Shown in pieces: positions 11,147 to 20,684 of a stretch of DNA of 64,000 nt (position 1 is its first letter; each line of letters begins with the position of its first letter). The stretch is from Blumeriella jaapii (taxonomy: Eukaryota; Ascomycota; Leotiomycetes; Helotiales; Drepanopezizaceae), in NCBI GenBank assembly GCA_009599575.1, contig VWND01000007.1, forward strand, positions 372,001-436,000. The letters run 5' to 3'. The position numbers and the translations under genes are program-made. Below the pieces are notes generated by a model. It was not told the origin of the DNA and made no database searches. It saw only the letters and a list, made by a program, of their open reading frames with translations.

Positions 11147-12776
11147 ATGGCGACCATCGAGCTCTCCACCCCTTCCACGGGCAAGTACCAACAACCCACC
11201 GGATTGTGAGTCCTCCCAGTCTACTCCCCTACCCCCCACACCCCCTCACGGTGCTGACGGCCCTCTTCTCCTCCAGGTTCATCAACAACGAGTGGGTCGC
11301 GTCGGTCGACGGCAAGACCTTCGAGACCATCAACCCGGCCACGGAGGAGGTCATCTGCGCCGTGTCCGAGGCCACCGAGAAGGATGTCGACATAGCCGTC
11401 GCCGCGGCGCGCAAGGCCTTCGAGGGCGTGTGGAGAAAGGAGACACCCGAGAACCGGGGCAAGTACCTGGTCAACCTCGCCAACCTCCTGGAGAAGAACG
11501 TCGACCTGCTCGCCGCCGTCGAGGCGCTCGACAACGGCAAGGCCATCGCCATGGCCAAGGGCGATGTCGCCGGCGTCGTGGGCTGTTTGAGATACTATGG
11601 CGGCTGGGCCGACAAGATCGAGGGCAAGGTCATTGACACCAACGCGGATACCTTCTCGTACACGAAGCAAGAGCCGGTGAGTGTCGCGGGTCGGGCGTCG
11701 TGCACGCACACGCACCTCGGAGTATCATGCTCATGTCACACTAGATTGGCGTCTGCGGTCAAATCATCCCCTGGAACTTCCCCTTGCTCATGTGGGCATG
11801 GAAGATCGGCCCGGCCGTCGCCACGGGGAACACGGTCGTCCTCAAGACGGCCGAGCAGACGCCCCTCTCCGCCCTGGTGGCCGCCACCTTCATCAAGGAG
11901 GCCGGCTTCCCCCCGGGCGTGATCAACATCATCTCCGGCTTTGGAAAGGTGGCGGGCGCCGCCATCTCCGCGCACATGGACGTGGACAAGGTGGCGTTCA
12001 CCGGTTCCACCATCGTCGGTCGTCAGGTGATGAAGGCTGCCGCCGGCTCCAACCTGAAGAAGGTCACCCTCGAGCTCGGAGGCAAGTCGCCGAACATCGT
12101 CTTCAACGACGCCGACATCGAGAATGCCATCTCGTGGGTCAACTTCGGCATCTTCTTCAACCACGGCCAATGCTGCTGTGCCGGCTCCCGCGTCTACGTC
12201 CAATCGGGCATCTACGACAAGTTCGTGCAGCGGTTCAAGGAGCGTGCGGCCGCGAACAAGGTCGGCGACCCCTTCAGCGCAGACACCTTCCAAGGACCTC
12301 AAATCTCACAGCTCCAATACGACCGCATCATGGGTTACATTGACGAGGGCAAGAAGTCGGGCGCGACCATTGTGACTGGGGGCGAGCGTCACGGCGACAA
12401 GGGATACTTCATCCAACCGACCATCTTCTCCGATGTCACGGAGGACATGAAGATCATGCAAGAGGAGATCTTTGGCCCCGTCTGCTCCATTTCCAAGTTC
12501 GAGACGGAGGAGGAGATTCTCAAGACGGCCAACCTCACCACTTACGGTCTTGCCTCGGCTGTCCACACCACCAACCTCAACACGGCCATTCGCGTGTCTA
12601 ATGGTATCCGTGCCGGCACGGTCTGGGTCAACCAGTACAACATGATCCACTGGCAACTCCCCTTCGGTGGATACAAGGAGTCGGGTATCGGACGTGAGCT
12701 TGGCGAGGCGGCGTTGGCCAACTACACCCAGACCAAGACGGTGTCGATCCGTCTGGCCGATGCTCTGTTCGGTTAA
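11147..12776 (+). CDS. aldA: NAD(P)-dependent aldehyde dehydrogenase
   Basis: Three exons (11147-11205, 11277-11676, 11745-12776) give 496 residues, the usual length for cytosolic class 1/2 aldehyde dehydrogenases. Seen in order are FINNEWV, the cofactor-binding [10 protein letters not shown] segment, AFTGSTIVG, the general-base motif LELGGKSPN and the catalytic [11 protein letters not shown] with its cysteine. NIIPWN and the C-terminal PFGGYKESG are also intact. It oxidises acetaldehyde and similar aldehydes to acids and is closest in overall form to Aspergillus AldA, the enzyme of ethanol use. The symbol is by family resemblance, and other paralogues are possible. Both introns have strong gtgagt donors. 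Codon use is strongly C-ending, as expected for a highly expressed gene. Confidence 0.95.
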
Positions 12777-13529
12777 GTTGGTTGGGCTTGATAATCTTGA
12801 CGAGAGATGGGAATGATGATGACATTTGTACAACGATGTGCCAACAACATGACTAAAGTAAATCAAATCACAATGCAGGTTGTGTAAGCTGTTTGTGTGC
12901 CTTGGTGGTCAAATGTGATGACACGCGACCCGATCTGTGCCTCTGTACAGTCCGATACAGTACATCAGTCAAACTTATCTATCATCTATCTCTCATGTCA
13001 TAGATAAGTCGTCGATAAGGGTCTTGGCGCGCATCACCCGCTTTCAGCCCGCCAGCTACTGACTAAAGGTACATAGGTACTTACCGTATGTGCATACAGT
13101 ACTGTGAGAGACGGCGCATCGCACCCAACCGCATGTCACCCATTCCGGCATCAATCGCAACCAACACGCATGTGGAGGAAAAGAGGGGTAGATGGCTCGC
13201 TGCTGGTTAAGGTACAGTAGGTAGGTAGAGCTTAGCTCGGTTGGGGAACGACAGCTCTGGGGAGCTGGGCCTTCTTTCTCTCTTCCTCTCTCTTCGTTTC
13301 TCTTCCTCTCTTGCTCTCTTGCTGTCTTCCTCGTCTTGCTTCTGAGCTTCTTCTTCTTCTCTTCCCGCGCCTGGCCTCCTCGAGCTCTGTGTCGCGAGTG
13401 CTGTAACTGTGCTCTCCGTCCAGCTGTGCAGTAGCACAATTCGGCAGCGGTGTAGCTGAAGCCAGCCTACCTCATCTTGTCTCTCTCGACGCGCATTCTC
13501 GCATCACCTCCCATCGTGTCTGCTCTAAC
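12777..13529. other. Intergenic region without a recognised gene
   Basis: It contains TACAGTAC-type motifs near 12944-12966 and 13070-13105 and a CT-rich tract at about 13270-13380. No protein is recognised. Confidence 0.5.
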
Positions 13530-15670
13530 ATGCATCTCCACCCCGCTTCTGCCCTCTCGCTGGGCCTCTTCTCAACAGCTGCCCTCGCGCAGTCGGGGAA
13601 CCAGATTACCTGGTCGGCAGTGACTTATACGTATCACGGCGAGAAGGTGCCGTCCTGGCTTGCGACTCCGGATGATTTGACGCCGCTCGGCGCGCAGCAG
13701 TACGTGCAATGACTACCTACTCCCCTTCGCTGCTCTCTCGCGCCCTCGAGTGGCCAAGCTCTGATCCTCATCCGCAACCAAACGACTTCCCGCTCCTCTC
13801 CAGATGGTGGCTGAAAGCGCGCACACAGACTCTACGATGCTGGTCAAGGCGTGCGCAACCTCTACCTTACGTCCCTCAACATCTCGCAGAACACGAGGCA
13901 CGTGTATGGATTGAGCGTCAACGCGATCGAGAACCAGCAGTTGAGCGTGCTCGCGACGGACGAGAGCTATGTCGCGACTAGCGCGACGGCGTTCATGCAG
14001 GGATTATATCCGCCGTTTGAAGGGTCGACGCCGTAAGTGCGATGGCTTCACATCATCTACTTTGTAGTTGGGGTTGGAAAAACACATTGCGTGGTCTAGT
14101 ATAACGGGTAGGCCTAAGTGTTGGAAATTGGAGTGGCGCCATCTTTAGAGAACGTTAAGTACAGCAGAGATGTGGGAAAGCTGACGATCGTTGTTAGATT
14201 TCCCTTGAATGGCTATCAGTATCCAAACATTGGCACCGTTAGCTTGTATGATTTCAACTATGTCTGGTAGGTTGGCACAAGCCTCCTCTGAGAACCGCCT
14301 CCGCTCCTCCCGTTGGAGCGCTTCTGACGTGTTGCTTATTGGCCTACAGGATCGCTGGAAATGTCGGCTGTACAAATTATCAAATATCCCAGGTGAAGTC
14401 TTACAGCAGCGAGGCCTACACCCGGAAGATCGAAGACACCCTCGATTACTATCAATCACTCCACGAGAGAGTCTTCCCCGACGTAGACATGGGCGCACTG
14501 AACTACCGCAACGCATACGACATCTACGAAGCGGCGCTGTACGCGTACAAACACAATCAAAGCATCCAAGACTCTACATCCTTCACCACCGAAGACCTCC
14601 GCATCCTGCGTAACCTCGCTTCCGAGCAGCAATGGTCCCTCAACACGCCGAACGGCACGGACACGATCAACGCTATTGCAGGAACAACGCTCTCGTCAAG
14701 AGTCCTACAGCAATTCGCGCATTCCATAGCCTCGGCCGGTCTATCAGACAAACTCACTCTTCTCTTCGGCTCCTACGAACCCATGCTTGCTTTCTTCGCC
14801 CTCTCCGGCCTCTCAACCGGCGCCTCGGCGTCGAAGTTCATGGCCCTGCCTGACCATGGCTCCACCCTGACGTTCGAACTGTTTTCATACGACGATGGTA
14901 CCTCTGCAGGGCAGAATGCGAGCATACCTATGCCCTACTCCGATGACCTATACGTCCGCTTCCTGTTCCGCAATGGGACAGACCCCGCTTCCCCGTTTAC
15001 CTCGTATAGCCTGTTCGATCTCGGCAACAGTAAAGACGTCATGACCTGGCAGGAGTTCGTGCTGGGGATGAGCGGGATCGGCTTGGATGGTGTGGCGGAG
15101 TGGTGCGATAGCTGCGGGAGTCGCACGCTGTTCTGCCCGGCCTTCAACAGAAGCAGCAGCAATGAGCGAAGTTCGGGTTCTCTCCATGCAGCATCCAATG
15201 ATCTAAGTCCCACGCTTGGAGGCGTGATCGGCGCCATCGTCGCTCTCGTCGCAGTCCTTCTCGCCGTCGCCGGTCTCCTGCTCGCGGGATTCAGACTCGA
15301 GCGGGAAGGGGATCGCAAGAAGAGGGCCGCGAAGCCCGACTTCGGCACCGGCGATGTCGCGGTGTCGACGCGGAGCGGTACGGGTGGGAACGCGGGGTTC
15401 CGCGGCGCGGACCGCCTCCCCTCCGACCCGGATCTGGCGATCAAATGCGCCGGGGCGACGGTCGTCAGGCACGAGAGGGTGGGCAGCTGGGAGCTGAAGA
15501 ATAGTCCGAGTCGCGAGCGTGCCCACGGGAGCCTGGACAAGGAGTTTGAGAGCGGGCATGGGGACGGGAGGCTCGTGAGCATGGCTGATTACGGGAGGAG
15601 GAGCGAGGAGCTGGACAGGGAGCACATCGATTCGCTTGGGGATCCGGTGAAGCCGGTTGAGAGCGTTTAG
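13530..15670 (+). CDS. Secreted, membrane-anchored histidine-phosphatase-superfamily protein
   Basis: Four exons (13530-13699, 13829-14032, 14198-14266, 14350-15670) keep frame and give 587 residues. Residues 1-20 are a signal peptide. The next segment carries YHGEKVP and LTPLGAQQLYDAGQGVR, the N-terminal hallmark of fungal histidine acid phosphatase-like proteins, followed by ATDESYVATSATAFMQGLYPPF and FPLNGYQYP. A hydrophobic segment of about 25 residues near 438-463 is a single membrane span. The remaining about 120 residues are charged and likely cytosolic. The canonical RHGxRxP is altered to YHGEKVP, so the preceding Arg is missing and activity is doubtful. The family call is by motif order; the substrate is unknown. 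It is probably a cell-surface type I membrane protein with many N-glycosylation sites (for example NGT, NRS). Confidence 0.8.
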
Positions 15671-16311
15671 GTTGGTTTGGGCCTCTAGTGGGTCGTGGCA
15701 GGATTGGATCTGATATTTCTCTCTGTACGTTCTTGGCATTTGGCTCAGGGGAAATGTTGGAGGGGGGTCTTTTTTTTTTTTTTTGGTGTGTTTTGGTGGA
15801 GTTGATGATACCCTTCCGTGTCTCTCGCTACGATACCCTTTTCTGTTTCGCATACTCTTTTTTTACTCTTGGAGTTTCTGCTGGGGAAAGCGGCGTCTGA
15901 TGTTGTCGGTTCGCTAGGTTTAGAAACGATGATGTACAGACATTTACAGTGTTCAGCATGCGGCTCTGTGCTCTCGTTGCGATACTTTGATCTCGAGTAA
16001 GGCTTCTTGCTCTTGGTCACTAGGATCTGGGTAGACGCTCAGTTGAGGGGTCTTTTTGTGCGGCATCATGCTCGGTTAAGCTTTGGACTCTGTGTGTTTA
16101 CGCGTGCTCGCTTAAATCGGGGCTAGGACTCTGCTCAGGCTGGGGATCAAGGTGCAGAGAGCGCAACGGGTTGACAAAAGTGGATCACAATGATTCTTAG
16201 AAGACGGGCAGTGCCACCCCGAGGAGGAGGACAAATCAAAGGAGAAGCTCTGTCGACAATCTGGATTCGGGTACTGGCGATGCGTTGGCATGGATACTCT
16301 CCGAGGCACAC
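15671..16311. other. Convergent intergenic region
   Basis: It lies between the 3' ends of the histidine-phosphatase-like gene and the minus-strand gene at 16312. It holds a run of 15 T at about 15770-15784. No gene is recognised. Confidence 0.5.
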
Positions 16312-17313
16312 CTAAACCAGCACGTAGCTTTTTCCGTTGCCAATTTCAAGCAGAGCCGGATCTCGGCAGGGAGCTTGCTTCCCGGTAAGCCGCTCGCTCA
16401 GCTGGTCCACTCCCCACTGCATGTCGTGGGGCACGTCCTTCAGGGTCCAGCCAATGATCCCTTTGTACTTCAGGCTCACAAAGTCGCCGCTGCGCACGTA
16501 GTATCGCGAGGCCGCGTTCCGCGCCAGGGCGAGGCCATCTTCCACGCCCAGCACCGTCCTGATCCCGAGCGAGTAGGCGTCCTTGAGCGGGGCCACCAAT
16601 GCCAGCATGGCCAGCGTCCCGCCGAGCGCGTGCAGGAACGCCTCGTCGGCGGACATGCCATGCGGTGCCATGAGGATCAGCTCGTCCACGGACGGGTTCG
16701 CAGACGTGACGAGACAAAGTCCGAAGTGGTTGAGCCGCACCCTCGGCGGGAAGACCGTCAGCCACGCGGGCAAGGGCGCGCCCGGGTGCCCGTCCTTCCA
16801 GGGCTTCTCGGTCGGGGCCCACGACGACATCGTCACCACCGTGTCGAAATGGGCCCAGGAAGCCGCCGTGCCCGCCACGGCCGCTACCGCGAACAAGGGC
16901 GTCGACGCCGCGAATTGCAGCAAGCTCTCGCGGTGGAAATGCTCTGCTCGTCCCATGACGAAGATGGCATCGACCGCCGGGTCCGCGTCGGTGGCAACCA
17001 ACGCCTTTCCCACAGCTTGTTCGATCTCCGCGATGGCGGTGTCAATCGCGGCCCGGTTTGGCAGTCCGGGTTCGCGTCCGAGGCGCATCTCGAGCACCAT
17101 CGGCGTTACGACTACGGATGGCTGACCGAACCATGGATCGATGACCACATGGTAGAAGGCTTTGCGTGCCGTGGCCTGCTCAGTGGCTGGGCGAGGGAAA
17201 GAGACCAGCCACGACACATCACCGTTGATGTAGGTGATGATGGGTCTGGACGGAATCTCGCGTTCCGCAAATTGGGTTTGCAGAGCCTTTGTTCGGTTGG
17301 ATTGTGTTGCCAT
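16312..17313 (-). CDS. Hypothetical protein related to fungal metallo-beta-lactamase-fold proteins
   Basis: Single-exon frame of 333 residues starting at 17313. The order of motifs, GDVSWLVSFPRP, then YHVVIDPWFGQP, then a degenerate MGRAEHFHRESL, follows a group of fungal proteins with a metallo-beta-lactamase-like fold. In those the last motif normally reads like SHxxTDHxHxxTL. The C-terminal half contains NHFGLCLV and LMAPHGMSADEAFLHALGG and ends in a conserved-looking GWTLKDVPHDMQW. The Asp of the usual metal-binding motif is replaced by Glu, so catalytic competence is uncertain. I assign the fold from memory of this group, not from a search. The large overlapping frame on the other strand is a shadow of this GC-rich gene. 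Confidence 0.6.
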   Translation of the reverse strand: MATQSNRTKALQTQFAEREIPSRPIITYINGDVSWLVSFPRPATEQATARKAFYHVVIDPWFGQPSVVVTPMVLEMRLGREPGLPNRAAIDTAIAEIEQAVGKALVATDADPAVDAIFVMGRAEHFHRESLLQFAASTPLFAVAAVAGTAASWAHFDTVVTMSSWAPTEKPWKDGHPGAPLPAWLTVFPPRVRLNHFGLCLVTSANPSVDELILMAPHGMSADEAFLHALGGTLAMLALVAPLKDAYSLGIRTVLGVEDGLALARNAASRYYVRSGDFVSLKYKGIIGWTLKDVPHDMQWGVDQLSERLTGKQAPCRDPALLEIGNGKSYVLV

Positions 17314-17889
17314 GGTGAGAGTCGAGGGCCTTTGGATTCAGTTCGACACGGAAAGGCTGTGTGGGGTATTGCGAGTATTTCAGGTATGGTTTTGTCCAGC
17401 TGACGTGAGATGTCGATGTCGAGGTCGAGGTCGAAGCTCTGCACCTATGTGTCACCTGTGTCTCCCTTCTTGGCTGTGAGCTGTGCTCGCTCGATGGCAG
17501 GCCTATCTCCACCGCTTCCAATTCCACATGCTTTTTGCTGTCCTCGCTAGTCTCGAGGAAGATCTTTCGATGGTTCAAACCGAACGTTGCTGTTCTGATG
17601 TCGTGAATGTAATTGTTGACGTTGCTTAGCTCGCTTACGTTCTCACGTGAGCGTGCGAGTCAGTCAGACTCGGTTGAATGTCGGGGAACTTGTCAAGTCG
17701 CGTCCCCGCGTCGCATCCTCAAGTTCGACGACACGATCCTTGCACCCCACCGACAACTCCCCTTTTTACACTGCACCTTCTCTCACCTCACATGGAAGCC
17801 AGGAGCTCAAGTAGCTCCTGCACACATGACCGTAGGCACTGCTGCATCTCGCAATCATCAAGTACGTCCCAGCTAATTCTTTCCAGTGG
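17314..17889. other. Divergent promoter region
   Basis: Shared upstream region of the minus-strand MBL-like gene and the plus-strand UIM-like protein gene. In-frame upstream extensions of the latter would need an intron of about 25 nt, which is too short to be credible, so its ATG at 17890 is kept. Confidence 0.45.
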
Positions 17890-20136
17890 ATGTCAAAGCG
17901 CGTCAGCAACAACGTCCCCGTGGAGGCAACGAGCCTCCAGAACTTTTGCGTCGGCATGCCAGGCGGCCAACGGACCTTCGAATTGATACCCACCACGTTG
18001 GTCAAATCCAATGAGAATCGTAGGCCGATGACCAGCAAGGCCGCCAAGAAGGCATACCAGATAGCAAGCCGAGGGAAGAAGATCTCCAGAGCGGAACAAC
18101 GCAGGCAGGATGCCGCCGAACTCGAGGCGCAGAAGAAGGAATTCGAGAAGGAGCAGGCCTTGGCAAGGGCGAAAGCAGCTAGGGAAAAGAAAGCGGCCAA
18201 GGCCCTTGCAGAGAAGGAGGCTCGGAAGAAGAAGGGAATACCAGAACCCAGCAGATTCGTCCGCGCAAGTCAACCCACGATATCCAGGTTCATCTTTAAC
18301 GACAGTAATGGAAAGAGGAAATGGAAGGAGGTGCCCATTACAGAGGACGCAGATACAACGATGTCTGACTCGGAGAGGGTCGTTGAGGAGCCACCAGCGA
18401 AACGTGTGGCAGCCGTCCAAGAGGATTCCGAGGACGAGTTTGGGGATTTCCCATCTCTCTCGCAGACAGATATACTTGAAGAGATAGACAGCTCTTTGGC
18501 GTTGACTACGCGCGATATACCTGCTGTTCAGCCATCAGCTCTTCGAGAACGTCCATCTCCAGCAAGTTGTCGCCGCGAAGCTTCACAAGAACTGCCTTGG
18601 AGGAAGTCACCTGCCGAAATACCTCGAGGGCAGTCTGAAGAGTATGATGGATTGGCTACGACCCAGCTGCTATCGGATCTTGCAGAGACAATAGCCAAGT
18701 CTGACCCTATGGGTCCATCTGTGAAGGCACCAACAGAATGCTCGCAGGAGACACGGTTAGCTGCGTCTGCAAGGCGCCCTGACCGGGTGTTGGTACCGCT
18801 AGAGGGCGCCACCATGGCCCACAGCACCTATATCTTCCAAGGCAATACAAGCACAGAACGATTTGGGTTCGAATCGAATGCGACCAACTCCCATCAAGTT
18901 CCCGCAAATGTGCAGTCTACGAAAGAAAGTCTAGATAACAACCACAGAAGCCATCTTTCCGAGGTCGTCCAGCTACCTCAGCTTATCAAAAGTCACAGAA
19001 ATGCTGCGAACAGAACGTCGCAGGATGTGAAGCCCTTTTTGCAAGAGCGATCTATCAACATGCCGCCCCCTCGCCTTCCGATAAAAAAGGCAGAATCTGC
19101 TGCCTGTATAATGACGCCTGGAAAACCAAGTGTTGTAAAGGAAAAGACCAAAAGTAAAGGTTATCGAACGATATCAAGTCTCCCTCCAACTTCGACTCAG
19201 GCGTTTTTAGAGGATCACCTGGACGACTTTTTCCCAAGCCCAACTCAGGAGCTGCGAGAACTCCTTGATGATGCCGAGGATCTTTCAACCATCACGCAAA
19301 TTGCCGAGGACTTGATCCCGGAGAAGGCAGAAGAGCCCGACAACTTCGATGACTTGATCTGTACCCAAGCGCTCGGTCTGTCACCAGAGGACCTTGCTGA
19401 GATCGCTACACCGAGCCGAGCGCCTCCCAAAGCTGTCACGAGCCCAGCGAGCGCAGCGCCACTTCCAGCACCGCGAGAGAAACGTCGATTCTTTGAAGAG
19501 AAAGACGAGGATGTATTGCATGCCGCTATCCAGGAAAGCAGGTTTTTCACGGCCAGCGAGAATCCGAAACTTGCATCGATTGACGCAGCACCAATCAATA
19601 GATGCCATTCAGATTCGAGCGACTATGGAGAAGCCGACATTGACTTCGGAGATCTATCTGTCATGTTGGCGGGTGACGAAGACCCGCAGCTAGAAGCAGC
19701 CATCCGAGAAAGCAAACTTGTGGCAGAGCAAGAGGCCAAGAGAGCCGCGGCATTGGTCGGCGGGCCGAGTCGCAGCCTAGCGCAATCTGTCTCGGCCAGT
19801 TGCGGCGATATCGAGGAGCCCTCTGCGGAACCGGTCGAGGAAGCGTCTTATGCTAATCGAGAAGACGGACGAGCGGCCACAATCGGCGTCTCCCAACCTC
19901 GTCAAAAACCAGATAAGGCTGTGCGACGTTTTTTCCAGGAGAAAGAAGAAGATCACCTGCACGCCGCCATCTACGAGAGCAGGATCTCGGCGAATAAAAC
20001 GCCGTTGGAAGACGGGCCGAAGCCACCCAAGCGGGCCCTGAGGAGAGTCCAGTCGACTGCGACCGACTATGGCGATGACGATTTCAGCGGGTGTTCCCAA
20101 GAACTTCTCGATTTGTGTAAGACGACCGAACGATAG
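17890..20136 (+). CDS. Hypothetical protein with coiled coil, three UIM-like motifs and a PIP-box-like motif
   Basis: Intronless, 748 residues. Residues about 65-115 are a Lys/Glu/Ala-rich coiled coil. Residues 128-135 read QPTISRFI, close to a PCNA-interacting QxxI-xx-F-hydrophobic motif. Near the C terminus three segments follow the ubiquitin-interacting consensus (acidic run, then L-x-x-A-I-x-x-S): DEDVLHAAIQES around residue 543, DEDPQLEAAIRES around 601 and EEDHLHAAIYES around 690. Two of these are preceded by RRFFEEK- or RRFFQEKE-type sequence, so they look like a duplicated module. The rest is disordered and acidic, with repeated SSDYGE or TATDYGDDDF blocks and a final SQELLDLC. I do not recognise the orthologue. 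Binding of ubiquitin chains and perhaps of PCNA is inferred, which would suggest a nuclear genome-maintenance or quality-control role. Confidence 0.75.
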   Translation: MSKRVSNNVPVEATSLQNFCVGMPGGQRTFELIPTTLVKSNENRRPMTSKAAKKAYQIASRGKKISRAEQRRQDAAELEAQKKEFEKEQALARAKAAREKKAAKALAEKEARKKKGIPEPSRFVRASQPTISRFIFNDSNGKRKWKEVPITEDADTTMSDSERVVEEPPAKRVAAVQEDSEDEFGDFPSLSQTDILEEIDSSLALTTRDIPAVQPSALRERPSPASCRREASQELPWRKSPAEIPRGQSEEYDGLATTQLLSDLAETIAKSDPMGPSVKAPTECSQETRLAASARRPDRVLVPLEGATMAHSTYIFQGNTSTERFGFESNATNSHQVPANVQSTKESLDNNHRSHLSEVVQLPQLIKSHRNAANRTSQDVKPFLQERSINMPPPRLPIKKAESAACIMTPGKPSVVKEKTKSKGYRTISSLPPTSTQAFLEDHLDDFFPSPTQELRELLDDAEDLSTITQIAEDLIPEKAEEPDNFDDLICTQALGLSPEDLAEIATPSRAPPKAVTSPASAAPLPAPREKRRFFEEKDEDVLHAAIQESRFFTASENPKLASIDAAPINRCHSDSSDYGEADIDFGDLSVMLAGDEDPQLEAAIRESKLVAEQEAKRAAALVGGPSRSLAQSVSASCGDIEEPSAEPVEEASYANREDGRAATIGVSQPRQKPDKAVRRFFQEKEEDHLHAAIYESRISANKTPLEDGPKPPKRALRRVQSTATDYGDDDFSGCSQELLDLCKTTER

Positions 20137-20684
20137 ATAGCATGGGGTTGGTTGAATGTACATATGGGATGGGATTGGTTGGGATCACTGGCTGGCAACC
20201 ATGGCATGGATAGGAAAGGTGCTTTGGGATTTGGTCTGCATTTTCAGGCTGCGAGGTCTGATGCATACCGATGTAGGCAGCGGTTACTGGCGTTGAGGTG
20301 CGATTGGTTAGTTGGAAACAGTAGAGGAAGATACCCACAGCAGAACAGAAGATAGTTGAAGCATCAAGGCAGGCATGAGGAGCGCTGTGCCTGTGCATGG
20401 ATTTTCGCACAAGAACGTGAGTGGAAACATCACAAGTACAAGAAAGGACGGCAGAAATCATTATCAAATCAAATACAGAGGCACCACTAAAGCGGGCTCA
20501 GGGGGTATGCTATCTTACTTATTGAAAGAACCGACCCACAAACAAATCGACGTCGTCGTATGCCAACATGTACAGCCCACGAGATTTTCGCGGGCAGTCT
20601 TGTCTACCCGTTTCTTCATCCTACCCAGTCATGCATCATTCTCATAACTTCATTAGTCGTCTCAGTGTAGGCTTCAAGTGCTTC
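20137..20684. other. Convergent intergenic region
   Basis: It separates the 3' ends of the UIM-like protein gene and the importin gene. No gene is recognised. Confidence 0.5.

Noticed and set aside
10530..11636. 368-codon open frame over the aldehyde dehydrogenase promoter and second exon
   Set aside because: It reads through pyrimidine repeats and the dehydrogenase exon out of frame. The dehydrogenase frame has clear motifs.
16285..17403. 372-codon plus-strand frame opposite the MBL-like gene
   Set aside because: Arg/His/Gly-rich antisense shadow. The minus-strand frame has conserved motifs.
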